Shown: positions 11,802-23,400 of the stretch, one piece after another
Numbering within the stretch: position 1 is the stretch's first letter
How the letters are laid out: each line of letters starts with the position of its first letter
NCBI RefSeq assembly: GCF_030253575.1
Contig: NC_080562.1
Span: forward strand, 30,583,852 to 30,647,851
Reading direction: 5' to 3'
DNA: 64,000 nucleotides
From: Rhododendron vialii
Lineage: Eukaryota > Streptophyta > Magnoliopsida > Ericales > Ericaceae
Made by a program: the position numbers and the translations under genes
Notes under the pieces: generated by a model
What the model was told of the DNA's origin: nothing
Databases searched by the model: none
The model's input: the letters and a program-made list of their open reading frames with translations, nothing else

Positions 11802-12509
11802 TGTTGGGAAAAATATGTGGAATTTTTCACAAGTAAATCACGAAGGAAATAATAAAACTGCAGCGAATATAATCCAAATACGCAAAACCACAAGCCAAAC
11901 GAACACAAAGAATTTTTGCGTGGTTCCCTCAAAATGTGAGGTACGTCCACAGGACCGAAATCCGATTCCACTATCAACGAATGTCTTACAAATGAGTTTA
12001 CAAAGAGATACAATATCTCACAAACACTCTAAGATGTATCCAACAAATTTCAGCAACAAACTTCAACAACAAATAGGAAAGACCTCACCAAATTGATGAA
12101 CCAAAACCCTCCCAAAATAGCCGGAACGGAGAGTCCAAATTGGAACAAATCTACCCCAAAAGCAGCGCACAAAACAGCCCCAAATATTGCACAAGCTGTC
12201 GCGGAAATAATGCTTCAATAGCTCCAAAAGAGATTTGAGAAAATGGCAGCCCCAATTAATTCTCTTACCCACCGACGAAACCCTCACACACAGTGCACTA
12301 TCTTGGTTTTTCTTTTTCCAGATAACAACACCAATAAGCTTCCAAGGGCAAGGGAAGCTAAGTAATCTCTAACAAAGCATGTGCAAGTCATGTGCCATTG
12401 CATAGAATGTTCCACAAAAACTAACCCACAAAAATATAACTCTTTTGGGCCAAACAAAATATTATTGGACTAACAAAAAATCGGGCTTCACTAAGAAGGG
12501 AACCCAACA
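11802..12509. mobile_element. Solo LTR with 5-bp target duplication
   Basis: This 708-bp segment starts TGTTGGGAAA and ends GGGAACCCAACA, the TG...CA ends with short inverted termini of an LTR. It is flanked by TGATC on both sides (11797-11801 and 12510-12514), a perfect 5-bp duplication. No internal retrotransposon sequence follows, so it is a solo LTR left by recombination. It lies in the last part of the LINE ORF2, which reads through when the LTR is removed (LVLDL...MSISLPRTEVIRL). Confidence 0.88.
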
Positions 12510-12626
12510 TGATCTTATGTCAATTTCTCTGCCAAGAACTGAAGTTATTCGACTTATTATTTGCCGAATTGGCTCTGAGTGGGGTTTTAAAGAGGAAGTG
12601 GGACATGCAACATTAAACGTTGCCAC

Positions 12627-12835
12627 GAGAAATTTTCAGTGTCGGGTGGGTATCCCACATGGTACTCGCCGGACCATTTAATACACATTTGGACAGCTCG
12701 GATTGAAATTTTTTCTCTCTCCTCTCATTTTAACATTTTCTCTCTTCAAATTCGAGCTGTCCAAAAATGCAATGGACGACTTGGATGCACCCAGCGGACA
12801 CCACGTGCTACCCGCCCAACACTGAAATTTTTTCC
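12627..12835. mobile_element. MITE, copy A of a family (9-bp TSD type)
   Basis: The terminal repeats are GAGAAATTTTCAGTGTCGGG at the left and the complement of CCAACACTGAAATTTTTTCC at the right, continuing into GGGTGGGTA-like subterminal sequence. Flanks CGTTGCCAC and CGTTGCCAG match in 8 of 9 bases. The related copy B lies at about 14286-14530. There is no ORF. Confidence 0.7.
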
Positions 12836-14285
12836 CGTTGCCAGAGATGAAAAGCCGACAAATAAGCAAGGAAAAAATGACTCTAACCGCAAAACAATGA
12901 CTTGTCATTAAATTTTTGGTCAATGATATTTTTAGATTGTTCAACCACCTCAACAACTATGAGATGTTTTTCTCTTTTTGGGATAAAAAAAAACATCATT
13001 TCCCCCCCCCCCCCCCCCCCCCCCCGGTTTTGGCCTCCGTTGGAGGTCCTTATCTTCCCCGTGGGGAATTTCTCTTCCAGTATTGGGAGTTTCCACTTTC
13101 CCCCCTCCCGGGGCTGAAACCCATGGAGGGATTTTAGGTTTCTCTTTGTGCTCATTGTTTTCTAGTAATTTTGGAGCTAGTCCACCTACTCACTATTTGG
13201 CTACCACCATATCAAAATTATGTATGGTCTGCTAAGCATTATGTGATGTTTCGGTTTGGGTGATGTAAGTTTTAGCTCTTTCCTCTATTTCTGTAATAGA
13301 TGCTTTTGTAGATACCTTATGACTTTCTTCAACGAAATATCTGATAGATCAAACAAAAAAAAACAATGTTTTTTCTGTTGTTACACATTTGGTTACAAAT
13401 TACTAAATTAGGCCTAGTTTCCCAAAAAAAAACTGTTTTGTCGTTATTCAATTTGTTTGCGCATTTGTTAATTTTGCGTTAAAACTTTTGTAAATTATTG
13501 GTTCGTCTCGATGAGAAGAATCGAAAAAATAAAAAATTATGACTTTACTCAATTTAGATTTATAAATTTGCAATTGTTTGGAATTGGTGAAATGTTACGA
13601 AATAGATTTTGTATATTCACAATCTTAGCATTTTTTTAATTTTTTTTACTTTCAAGAGAAATCTAAAATCACTACATTTTAGAAAGCTGTTTTTCCTTTG
13701 GTCCACTTTTATTCCACGAACATTCCATTAGTGGTTTTATGTTACCGGGTGATGAACCCTTTTAAAAATAGAGCACGTTTAAAGTAGGGTAGCACTAACC
13801 TTAGGGTTTGGGAGAGCTGCAATGCGTACAGCAGCTAAGGGTACAGACAACGCGTACATCGCAATTTTGTACCTGTTTTGAGTCTCACAAAAATGATCAA
13901 AACCGCTCATTTAATTCAAAATATTTTGTTTAAAATCCCCCAAAAAAATCAGCTGGCTGAATTCTGAAGCAAAGCTGGATGTTTCTTACACACTCCCACA
14001 CTTACCTAGGATGATCAATTTGAACCATGGAGTTTACTAAAAACTAGGATTAGGGACAAAATGAAAAATGATTCCCTCCCATACACTTTGCTTGAAAAGG
14101 GCAATTGCTTTTGAAATTTGGATCCAAATCACTCTTGGACGATATTTGAAAGTTGAAAAAATGTTGAGTTATGTTTTGATAGATCGTTCTAATAGAATGT
14201 GTACTTTTTAATATTTCACATAACAATCTTATTATTATCGTTAATTTCTTCAAAATTTAATCCCGCTCCGACCATGTACGAGTAC
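12836..14285. other. Repeat-derived intergenic DNA with a poly-C run
   Basis: An uninterrupted run of 24 C lies at 13002-13025. From 13026 to about 13365 the sequence ends in TCAAACAAAAAAAA and resembles the 3' end of a retroelement (LINE-like tail). The rest (13370-14285) is A+T-rich with no recognisable gene or element boundary. Confidence 0.4.
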
Positions 14286-14530
14286 AGGAAAAAATTTCAG
14301 TGCCGGGTGGGTACTACGTGGTGTCCGCTCCGCGCATCTGAGCCGTCTATTGCATTTTTGGATGGTTCGGATTTAGAGAGAGAAAAATGAAAGAGAAAGT
14401 GTTAAGATGAGAGGAGAGGAAAGGAGAGATAGAAAATTTCAATCCGAACCATCCAAAAGTGCATTGAACAGTCCAGATATACCGAGCAAATACCACGTAG
14501 GATATACCCACCCGCCACTGAAAAATTTCT
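14286..14530. mobile_element. MITE, copy B of the 12627 family
   Basis: The ends GGAAAAAATTTCAGTGCCGG and the inverted CACTGAAAAATTTCTC match copy A. The interior (GCATTTTTGGATGGTTCGGA and its near-complement TCCGAACCATCCAAAAGTGC) forms a foldback. GTACG occurs near both ends, but a full target duplication is not clear. Confidence 0.65.
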
Positions 14531-15330
14531 CGTACGCAGAGATTGACGGACCCACAGCATCTTTGTCCCCAAAAGAACAAAGAAACAAAATATACGTCTC
14601 TGAGGGCCTATGTACAAACAAATGGGATCCTCTCTCTAATCACTGAAATGACTAAACATGAACCTCTTTTTTTTTATAATCGAAAAAAAAAACCATGAAC
14701 CTTGGGTCATCTACGAACTCCTTTTGTATTATATAATCGAAATTGTTCACTTTTTGTATAGTTCAACGAAAACACCCAAATATGCCCATAATCATATCGA
14801 TTGGATGGTGAATGATACCATTTTGACACATTTATAATTTTTAGGAAAAAATATATGAATTTTTATTGCTAAAAGTTAAGAGTTTTTCTTATAAAAGTTA
14901 CGATGACCTACTAACCCGATCTTTAGGTTATTTATTATAATGTGGTCCAATTTGGATCACACAATAGGTGTATATGATACACATATTTTAAATATGTGCA
15001 TTATAAAGAACAAAAGAATTGGGATCATGTACTTGCCGATATTTGATCAATCTTGACACGATCATTCCTAAAAACATTGTTCGTTTTGAATTTTAAAGAA
15101 AGTTTGAATAGAAAAAGATAGATAGAGAAAATGTATTGAAAATCTTGCGCAAGGGTTTTAAAACCGTCTAACGAACAAGTCCCATTTTAGCGATCATAAA
15201 AATAAATAAAAATATAAGAGTAGGACCCACAAAAACCTCAATGGCACGGCCCGGTAGAGGACCGGAGAGTCCCACCAATTACAAGCACGCTTTATTTCAG
15301 CTGTTCTCTCTCTCTCTCTCTCTCTCTTAA
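14531..15330. other. Intergenic, A+T-rich, no gene seen
   Basis: No coding pattern is seen. A CT microsatellite at about 15304-15328 supplies part of the 9-bp target site of the following MULE-type element. Confidence 0.4.
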
Positions 15331-16185
15331 GGGAAAATTTTAAAATACCCCAAACTTTACACTTAATGTCTAATAGACTCTCAACTTCAACAAACTTTAA
15401 TTTTACTCCCAAACTATAACTCCGTTACTCCCTCCGTTCCAATTTGAGGGTTTATCTTTCATTTTTTGGACGTTCCAAAATGAGTGTCCCATTTGAAAAG
15501 TAAACACCAAAGAAGCTAAAATTTTTCCATTTTGCCCTTTCTTCTCCAAACTTAAATACTCATTAAATAATATTGTGAAAGGACAATTTTAAAAAGGCAA
15601 AATTGGCACCAATAGTATAGAAATGAATCTGACTTTCACCTTGGGAAATGTGACTTTTAGCTGAAATTGCAGAGGCAATTTAAAACATATAAGAATGGAA
15701 AAACACTTAAGGGAAAAATTGGGAACTGAAAAATCTGTCAATGCAATAATGAGGTTTTCTAAAATAGTTGGATTCCCAAAGAGGGACTCACAAATTGGAA
15801 CGGATGGAGTAATCAATTAATCTCCCACCGTCCACTTCTGTCAAATTGAAAACGAAAAATGGTGACATGGACATCAACGGTGAAGGAGAACTTTTAAATG
15901 ACTTACTTGAAGAGAAATTACGCACATGACTCTCACGCCATACACTTTCTCACTTGACTTTTTTTTACTTCCCAAAAAGGGATCCTAACTTTCCCCGAAC
16001 CTTTTTTTCAGTCTGTGGTCTCCACCACTGGAGAAAACGACGATCCCTATGGATTGTGGAGCCTTAGAACAGTGATGTTAATTGAATAACGGATGCGTAC
16101 TTTGGGAGTAAAATTAAAATTTGTTGAAGTTTGGGAGTCTATTAGACATTAGGTGTAAAATATGGGGGTATTTTGAAATTTTCCC
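15331..16185. mobile_element. Non-autonomous MULE-type element, perfect 9-bp TSD
   Basis: The left end GGGAAAATTTTAAAATACCC and the inverted right end GGGTATTTTGAAATTTTCCC begin terminal repeats that pair for about 85 bp (15331-15418 against 16098-16185, with TCTAATAGACTC and its complement inside). CTCTCTTAA flanks both sides (15322-15330 and 16186-16194), a perfect 9-bp duplication typical of Mutator-like elements. No transposase is encoded. A Stowaway-like MITE is nested at 15428-15809. The element ends about 150 bp before the start codon of the E2 gene. Confidence 0.9.
15428..15809. mobile_element. Stowaway-like MITE nested in the MULE
   Basis: The element begins CTCCCTCCGTTCC, ends GGAACGGATGGAG, and has TA on both sides. 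It is one of six such elements in the window. It sits inside the MULE and is therefore younger than it. Confidence 0.85.
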
Positions 16186-16333
16186 CTCTCTTAAAAGTTA
16201 AAAACCTCCTATCCTATAATTTCTGTTCCTTTTCGGGGCAAGTGTCTCTCTCTCTCTACAAAACACCACTTCCACTCTCATACATATCGCCACTCCTCAT
16301 AATTCATTTTCGATCACACTCTTCTCCTCCGCG
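16186..16333 (+). promoter_or_regulatory. Remaining proximal upstream DNA/5' leader of the E2 gene
   Basis: Only about 148 bp separate the MULE from the ATG at 16334. The last 100 bp are pyrimidine-rich leader (TCTCTCTCTCTACA, CTTCTCCTCCGCG). The core promoter must therefore lie in this short stretch or inside the MULE right end. A weak CTATAAT occurs at about 16214. Confidence 0.45.
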
Positions 16334-19300
16334 ATGGATACAGAAATCGAACAGTTTGCTTCGCACGACTCCGGAGAAGCGTTGGCCGCTAAGAAAGCTA
16401 AGCACAATGAGGTAATTTTTTTGTTAACTGAAATGGGCCTGATTTTTTTGTTTGCCCTAAAACAGTGTGTCCTTGTCGATTTACCGGTTTGTTGATGCCA
16501 ATGACGTGTGATTGATTGAGTGCGACGTCGGAATTCGACCGATTTTAGCTTGATTTGTTGATTGTTTGAGATCGTTCTGATCCTTAACTGTTCGAATTTG
16601 TTTGGACTTGGTCGTTACGTTTCTAGTTGTGTATATATTGATACGGTCGCGTGCATGTGTATGTAAAACTGTTGATGTATTTTTGTGTCTTTCTATGTAT
16701 GTACAATTGAGCATATACTTTTATGTGTTCGCAATGTTTTACCGGTACGTATAGTCTTTTATTTTGGTTAATTTGCTAGGTGATAATTTGACACCTAGGA
16801 ATTACATCAAAATCTGCATTCAACTACGTAAGAAAGTCCAATAACACATGTCGCAAGCATACGCTGAGCCAACAAATGGAACAACCGCAGATAGTGGTAC
16901 TACCTCCATTCCAAAGTGTTTGCCCGGCCCACAAACGAGGACTTCAAAACAAGTGTACTAGATACCATGAGTTATTTTAATTTATGAAAAAACTATGAAT
17001 TTTTTCTTGAAAACAAGTGTATTATTTTTAAGTCCTCATTTTGCGGGCCGGACAAACATTTTGGAATGGAGGGAGTACCATTTTAAAGGGTGAGAAAGAA
17101 AGTCTACTCGCAGGGAGGGGAGGGTAGCCGAATCCCGGATCTCCTTAGGAGGGGCAAGAGCTCTAGCCATTGGGCTAGCCTGGTTGGTTTAGGCAGGAAT
17201 GGTCATTTGCAAGGGATGGTGTTGCCCATTGGTAATGTGTGTGTGGTCCAGTAGGGAGTTTTTAAAACGTGTGTTTTTTCAACTAGGCTTTGGACATGTA
17301 CGGTTGAGTAGTATTCTTCGCCATGACCAATTGTTCAGGTATATTTAGTTAGAGACTCAGAGTTATTGGGAGAATATTTATCTCTTTACGAGAATCGAAT
17401 AGGTGCTTGTGTATGTTTATATAGGAGGTATTTCTCTGCAATTTCCCAACATGGAACAAAAGGACAACTTTTACACTCAGATGCTGATAGATTTCATCGA
17501 TATCATTTGGAAACGAAGTTTGGATTTAGATGTTGTAACCATTATCTTTTCCTTCACCTGTGACCATCTACTTTGATGTCATATTTACCTCCTCCCCTCC
17601 AGCTGAAAAAAAGAAGGAAAATTGTAGTACTGAGGTTAGTGGGTGAACTATTAAAAAATTCAATTTTGTTTTGTTTACTTCCATAGCATGTACTCCATAA
17701 AAATGGTTGTGCGCTTAGAAACGATTACATAGACAATGTGGCACTAGCTTTAAGTTGGTGTGGGTGCATTGTAGGCTTTGGAAACCATAGAAGTTTCTTT
17801 TTGGCTATCTTTGCTTATTACATAGGAATTCATTATTTTTCATTTGTAGGGATCGGAGAGGGGTGTATTACATGTTGCCACCCTCCCTCCCACCTTAGCA
17901 AATCTGAAATTAAAGCACCATAAGTTACGCTTCCGAGTTAACTTAATTTAGTTGTGTCTACAAGAAGCTTGGAGTTTGTTCCTTTTGCTTTGAGATAAGT
18001 ATTTGAAGCACACTTCTGTCCAAAAACCTTTCTTCTCTCTATCCTCTCTTCCCTTCAAATCATTTTTTGCCCTCTCCATCTCCCTCAGTGCGTTGAATAT
18101 CACTAGATGACACCATCATTTCATTCGCCTACAGGCGTACACTGCATAATTGTGATACCGGTGCACCCGCCTTCAACCAAATCACCTACTCTATGGCACC
18201 ATTGCATGGCCAAACCATGGTAAGGCCACCACACCACCATCCTGATACATAATTACGGCACCATCACATGGCCACATTATACCAGTATAGGTCCACAACA
18301 ACCAAACAACACATCATTGTTATTCTATCACACGACTTCTTTATCTGGAATTCAGATTGTGAAAATCCACCAGTTTTATTGGTCTGCAAATATGCACATA
18401 CATATATATCTTCTTTGTATTATCACTACGTACATGACCCAAACATCTCGCAGTCCCGCACTAGTAGCCCTTAGTTTGTGCTATGTCGGTGTAGATGAGT
18501 ATAGTTTTATATATATCGTGTTATATCCGTATGTTATTTGTAAAGAGAAAGTGGAAGGAAATGGAACACATATTGGGACAAAACCTTTGCGAGGAGGTCT
18601 GCCAATGCAACCATCTCCTCGAACATGATAATCATCTTAATGTTTGAATAGTTAAGACGCAGTATTGTAATTCATAGATTCGTCTGCGACTTTCATTTAG
18701 TCATTTTTATCTATTTCACTGATTGAAGACTTCTGGAGGGTTCTACACGGGTGTGAGTTAAAAACAGGTCATGTTCATTTAACATTTGCTCGAAAAGTTA
18801 TCAAAAACTAATCTATTGTGCCTTATTAGGCCAATGTTCAACCTCTTTATTTGGCTTCGGACTTTTATCCCTGTTTTAATGCCCCCTTTTTTTAGTTTTA
18901 GAATGATATATTTATTTGTTTAGATTACTGTGGTTTATAATTCAACTAGTGCATGGCCGTGCCTGAAGGCACGGCGTAACACGTTTTGGTCATACGCTTG
19001 GCAATATGGGAGAGAGCGAGGGAAAGGAATGTGCTGGTCTTGTAATGATTTGATCACATTGTTACCTAGGGGAAAGGGATGTGCTGGTCTATAGTGATTT
19101 GATAAAAAATACCATTCAAACGAAAGAGGAACAAAGTTCACAACAAATAAACTCCCAATTGGAATACTTTTTAAGATACATATGTTATCCTGGTAAAGCT
19201 TTTAAGAACTTTTAAATTCACTTTGTCGTGTCCCCAGCATATCCCCTGGTAAAGGATACCTCATGTGGAGTGTCCAGACATGTCTCCATGTGTTCCCGAC

Positions 19301-20416
19301 GTGTCGCGTGTCCTTGCAGTGTCGGACCACAAAGTCTATCCAAAGTCAACCAAAACGAAAATTAAGAGAGCTACACAAAAGTTGGCATAAATAATTAATT
19401 CACTCCCCACTATTTTTACTCTGTCAAACATGCATTTTAACAAACACAAAGTGAGCATCTTTGAAAGACAAATAATAAAAGTTGTAGATCAAAAAAAATT
19501 ACCATCCTCAAATTTTTGTTTGGGCCATTTAGAACTTAAAAAATCCAAACACCCCAGCTTGCAGCTTATACTATAAAGAGAAACTAACTTCTTATGTGTT
19601 GCCCTCAGTGGAATGATATTAATGGTTCAAACTTCATAATCATGATAGCTGCAAAAAATCAAAATAGAAAACCCATAAAATTAGAACGAAGAACCAACAT
19701 ACCGTAAAAGTGAAGGAAAAGATGGATAGAAATCACCTAATTTCATTCAATAGTCTTTAGAAATGTCTCAAAAGTACCACAAAAAAAGAAGTCTCTGAAG
19801 TGCCAAGGAAAAAAGAAAAGAAAAAACTATCAGAGGTCATACCGCTGGACATGAATTTTCTTTTCCCTTCCCTGCAGTGGTTATCTTTTTCTGTTCCTTA
19901 TCCGCGACTGTTTGTTTTTGTTTTTCCATAGCCATTGCTTCAGCCTTTCGTTTATCCTTTCCAACAATAAAGAGTAAAATTAATACCAAACTTTTAATGT
20001 ATAAATCAAGAGCTTGTAGTATTACCTCACGCAAGCGCATAATGTCATGCTCATCGCGAATCACAACACCAGTGTTTCTTTCTCGAAGAACTTGAACCTA
20101 TATGTGCAAAGTCAATAGAAAGGAAAAAATTGTTGTAGATGATAAAAAAAAGAATAACTGTAAGAGGTCATACCACTGGACATGAATTTTCTTTTCCCCT
20201 CAACGATTGTTAGCTTTTTCTTTCCCTTATCCGCGATTGTTCCCTTTTGTTTTTCCTTAGCCATTGCTTTAGCCTTTCGTAAAAAAAAATATCTGTATAA
20301 ACCAAGAGGCCATGACATGAAGAGGAGTCTTACCAAAGAGGGAGAACCAAAATGATTTCTTTGTGGGCGCTGTTTTTTTCTTCTGTGTGCGCCGAAGAGT
20401 GGGGTTTTTTTTTGGG

Positions 20417-20482
<66 letters not shown>

Positions 20483-23400
20483 AAACACGATGGAGAAGAG
20501 GAAAAACGCTGGGTAGATAGGTGTGGGAAATAGGTTGGAATCAATGATTCAATCCAACGACTGTAACTTATTGAAAGTGTGATCCGACGGTTGGAGGGGT
20601 GCTCATGTTTGTATGGGTAGACAAAAGACCGCTCTGTTTTATAATATAGATATAGATGTTGGCCTAGGTATCATCTGAAAATGAAAAATAGGAGGAAGAA
20701 ATACAACATAGATCCACCACATATTCCCATACACATACCATGAATTGTGGACAAACTTTTACGGTTCCGATTGCTCCCCTTCTTCTCCTCTTCTTCTGCT
20801 GCTTAATTATTCCTAATTGGTCTCTTTGATTAATTAAACATTTACTCACTGTCTCTTCCAGGATGCCATGGCCAAGGATGTTGAGAACTCTAATACTATA
20901 ATGGGGTCAACATCTGAATCACTTAACTCAGACAATCTTAATGGGTCCAATTCAGATCCGTCATATCAAAATGATAATGACGTTGATGATCCAGTTGATG
21001 AAGGTGAAGAAGTTTGTGATTTTGAAGATGATAATGATGATTATATGTATGAGGATGACGATGATGATTATCTGAGTATGCAAGCCCAATTTGATAACGT
21101 GGATCTGCCTCCTGGGGTAGAGGCATCGGTTTCTTGGTTGAACGATCCTGCTCCAAGTGCAAATACCCCAGCTTCTACTAGTACTTCGTCCCTGAGTGAC
21201 GCTGTTGGTTCATCCTTCAAATTTTTTGATCCTGCTGCTAGTAAGTATGAAACTGCTGCTGCAAGCAGTTCAATGGTTCTTGTGGAATCAAGTTCTGCTG
21301 GAAAAGAGCAAGAGGAAAAAGAAAGTGAAGTTATGATAAAGTTTCAAAGTTTTAAACAGTTTGACACTGTTGATGATTTTTCGGATCATCACTTCAACGG
21401 TATGGGATTTTCAGGGCAGCAGGTAAGTATAGTAAATTTAACCTGCATCTTGTTTCACAGGTTTGTGCGTTCAGGAATTTTTTTTCTAATCTTTTTCTGC
21501 TCTTTTCCTTGGTAGCCTCCCAAGACTTGGACAAAGAGAATTCAGGATGAGTGGAAAATCCTGGAGAAAGACTTACCTGGTGAGTGCTGACGCATTTCAT
21601 TTAGTTGTTTGTGGGTTTGGTATATCTGGAAGTATATTTGGTCACCCTAGCCGATCAAGCTTCTTTGTTCCGAATTGACTGCAGATGTAGTTCACAATAT
21701 GTTATCATCCTTTGCATGATATCCAAAGAAGCATTCAGCTTATATGTTTATCCTCGTCTCGGATACCTATCTTTTCTTGACCTTCTCTAGCTAATTTTGT
21801 AAACCATCTATTGTACCGACTGATCATTTTTCATTGTCACAGATACTATATATGTAAGAGTTTATGAAACAAGGGTAGATCTTTTAAGAGCCGTAATTGT
21901 GGGACCAGCAGGAACCCCATACCATGACGGTCTGTTCGTCTTTGATGTTCTCTTCCCTCCTACCTATCCTGATATACCCCCGGTATGAGTTTGGTGCCAA
22001 TATCCTTGTTTTGATAAGTATTTTATACCCCATTCTGAATCGTGGAGATGTCTTTGTTTGTCTCAGATGGTTTATTACTATTCTGGCGGACTTCGATTAA
22101 ACCCAAATTTGTATGATTGTGGGAAAGTCTGCCTCAGCTTACTGAACACATGGAGTGGTGACAAGAATGAGATGTGGATGCCAAAGACATCAACCATGCT
22201 ACAAGTCCTTGTCTCTATACAAGCTTTGATATTGGTTCCAAGGCCCTTTTTTAATGAGCCTGGGTACGAGGGTATGTATACTGGGGCAGAAGGAGAAACT
22301 AGATCAAAGGCATACAATGAGGATGTGTTTATTCTATCTTTGAAGACAATGATGTATACTCTGAGGAGACCCCCAAAGGTAGTATTACTGTTTTCATCAA
22401 TGTTCCTTTGTTTTTACCTATCGTTTTCCTTGCCTAGATTTCTGTTTCTTTGTTTATCACGATAGTATGAACTCTTTTTTTCCTTCGTTGCTCACGATAG
22501 TGATGCCTTGTTGATTACATATGTGGCCAAGGATGCTAATAGCAAAGCTAACTTGGCTTCTTGGTAACTGAACCTGAATAGGATGATTGCTTGTGCTCAC
22601 TAGGTTCAGGCTTAAAGTAGAGCTTTTTTTTTTATTATTATTGCAAGCTGAGAGATGCCAATGTTCTTTCCAATAAAAAATGGAGGTAGTCTGCAATCAG
22701 CTATCTTTAACCTCCGTTCATTGGACAACTGAGATGATGGTCACGCACCTCATGTGTTTATTACCACAAGGGGTAAAACTTATAGCACTATCTAATATTC
22801 CCACTAAGCTGAAGCACAATTCCAGCATATGAGGTTTATGAATTACCCAGTGGGGTGGCTGAAGCAAAATTTCATTAGGCAACTCAGTGCAAGTTGCATT
22901 AGTTTTGAGTAATACGCAGTTGAGCTTGTCACTTACTGAAACTTGGTGGATCAGGGAGACCAAGAACAAGAGTGTGTGTTGGGTTTTTCGGTAGGAAAGC
23001 CATGAAAACATATATGATACACTACTATCAAAACTTTCAATAAATCAAACTACTATTGTTTGAATTGACTAGAATGAGCTCTCTTTGTACATCACTGTTG
23101 TCTTCATGCATCCATGTTTGGTTTTAAGGGAGATTTTATGAGTCCTTTATTTTGTGTGTTGATTTACATGAGGGAGCTCATCATGTAGAAGAGCTATAAC
23201 TTGTTTCTCAATAAACCCTGTGCATTAGGCTGTATCTGGATGACGGATTTTAGGGACGGATTTGTGGAGCAAAAAGAAAAGTAACGAAAAACAATTGAAT
23301 CTGGACCTTCAGATCCATAAACTTTTCCCGTTGCCTTGTTTTTTTTAAAAGATTTTATAGCACAAAACCAACCATTACAGGTGCAAAGCGGCGTACCCCA

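Larger units (their letters stand above)
8400..12600 (+). mobile_element. Broken LINE (L1-type) ORF2 3' half, interrupted by nested insertions
   Basis: With indels, the plus strand reads as a plant LINE ORF2 from just before the reverse-transcriptase catalytic box (expected FADD, here degenerate HVHDLF at about 8431) through KGKLPVKYL (8616), IHRWTQKFLSY (8710), VPKNEGGLGI (8925), LLKLKNICQDW (9314), then after an insertion GRDTFLW (10683) and ESVVAHRESALRAKV (10749). The RT zinc-binding domain follows (DGNFSAKSTWEACR to RWSFIEWMVVLARLSSKDMLVR, 10937-11105), then ESHNHLFFDCHFS (11313) and AATIYFLWRKRNLRIFQG (11690), ending after 12509 with PRTEVIRLIICRIGSEWGF. Stops and frameshifts make it a fossil. 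Insertions at 9353-10661, 11149-11309, 11455-11647 and 11802-12509 break the frame, and the LINE reading resumes after each one. Confidence 0.85.

Noticed and set aside
17095..17185. tRNA gene on the minus strand
   Set aside because: A- and B-box-like motifs are present, but there is no acceptor stem pairing or plausible anticodon arm; it fits a SINE head better.
19837..20336. Small Lys-rich genes in the E2 intron
   Set aside because: They lie wholly inside the Helitron, are two diverged copies of one fragment, and lack a full gene structure.
20269..20544. Ser/Leu-repeat protein
   Set aside because: It is only the translation of a GA/CT microsatellite.
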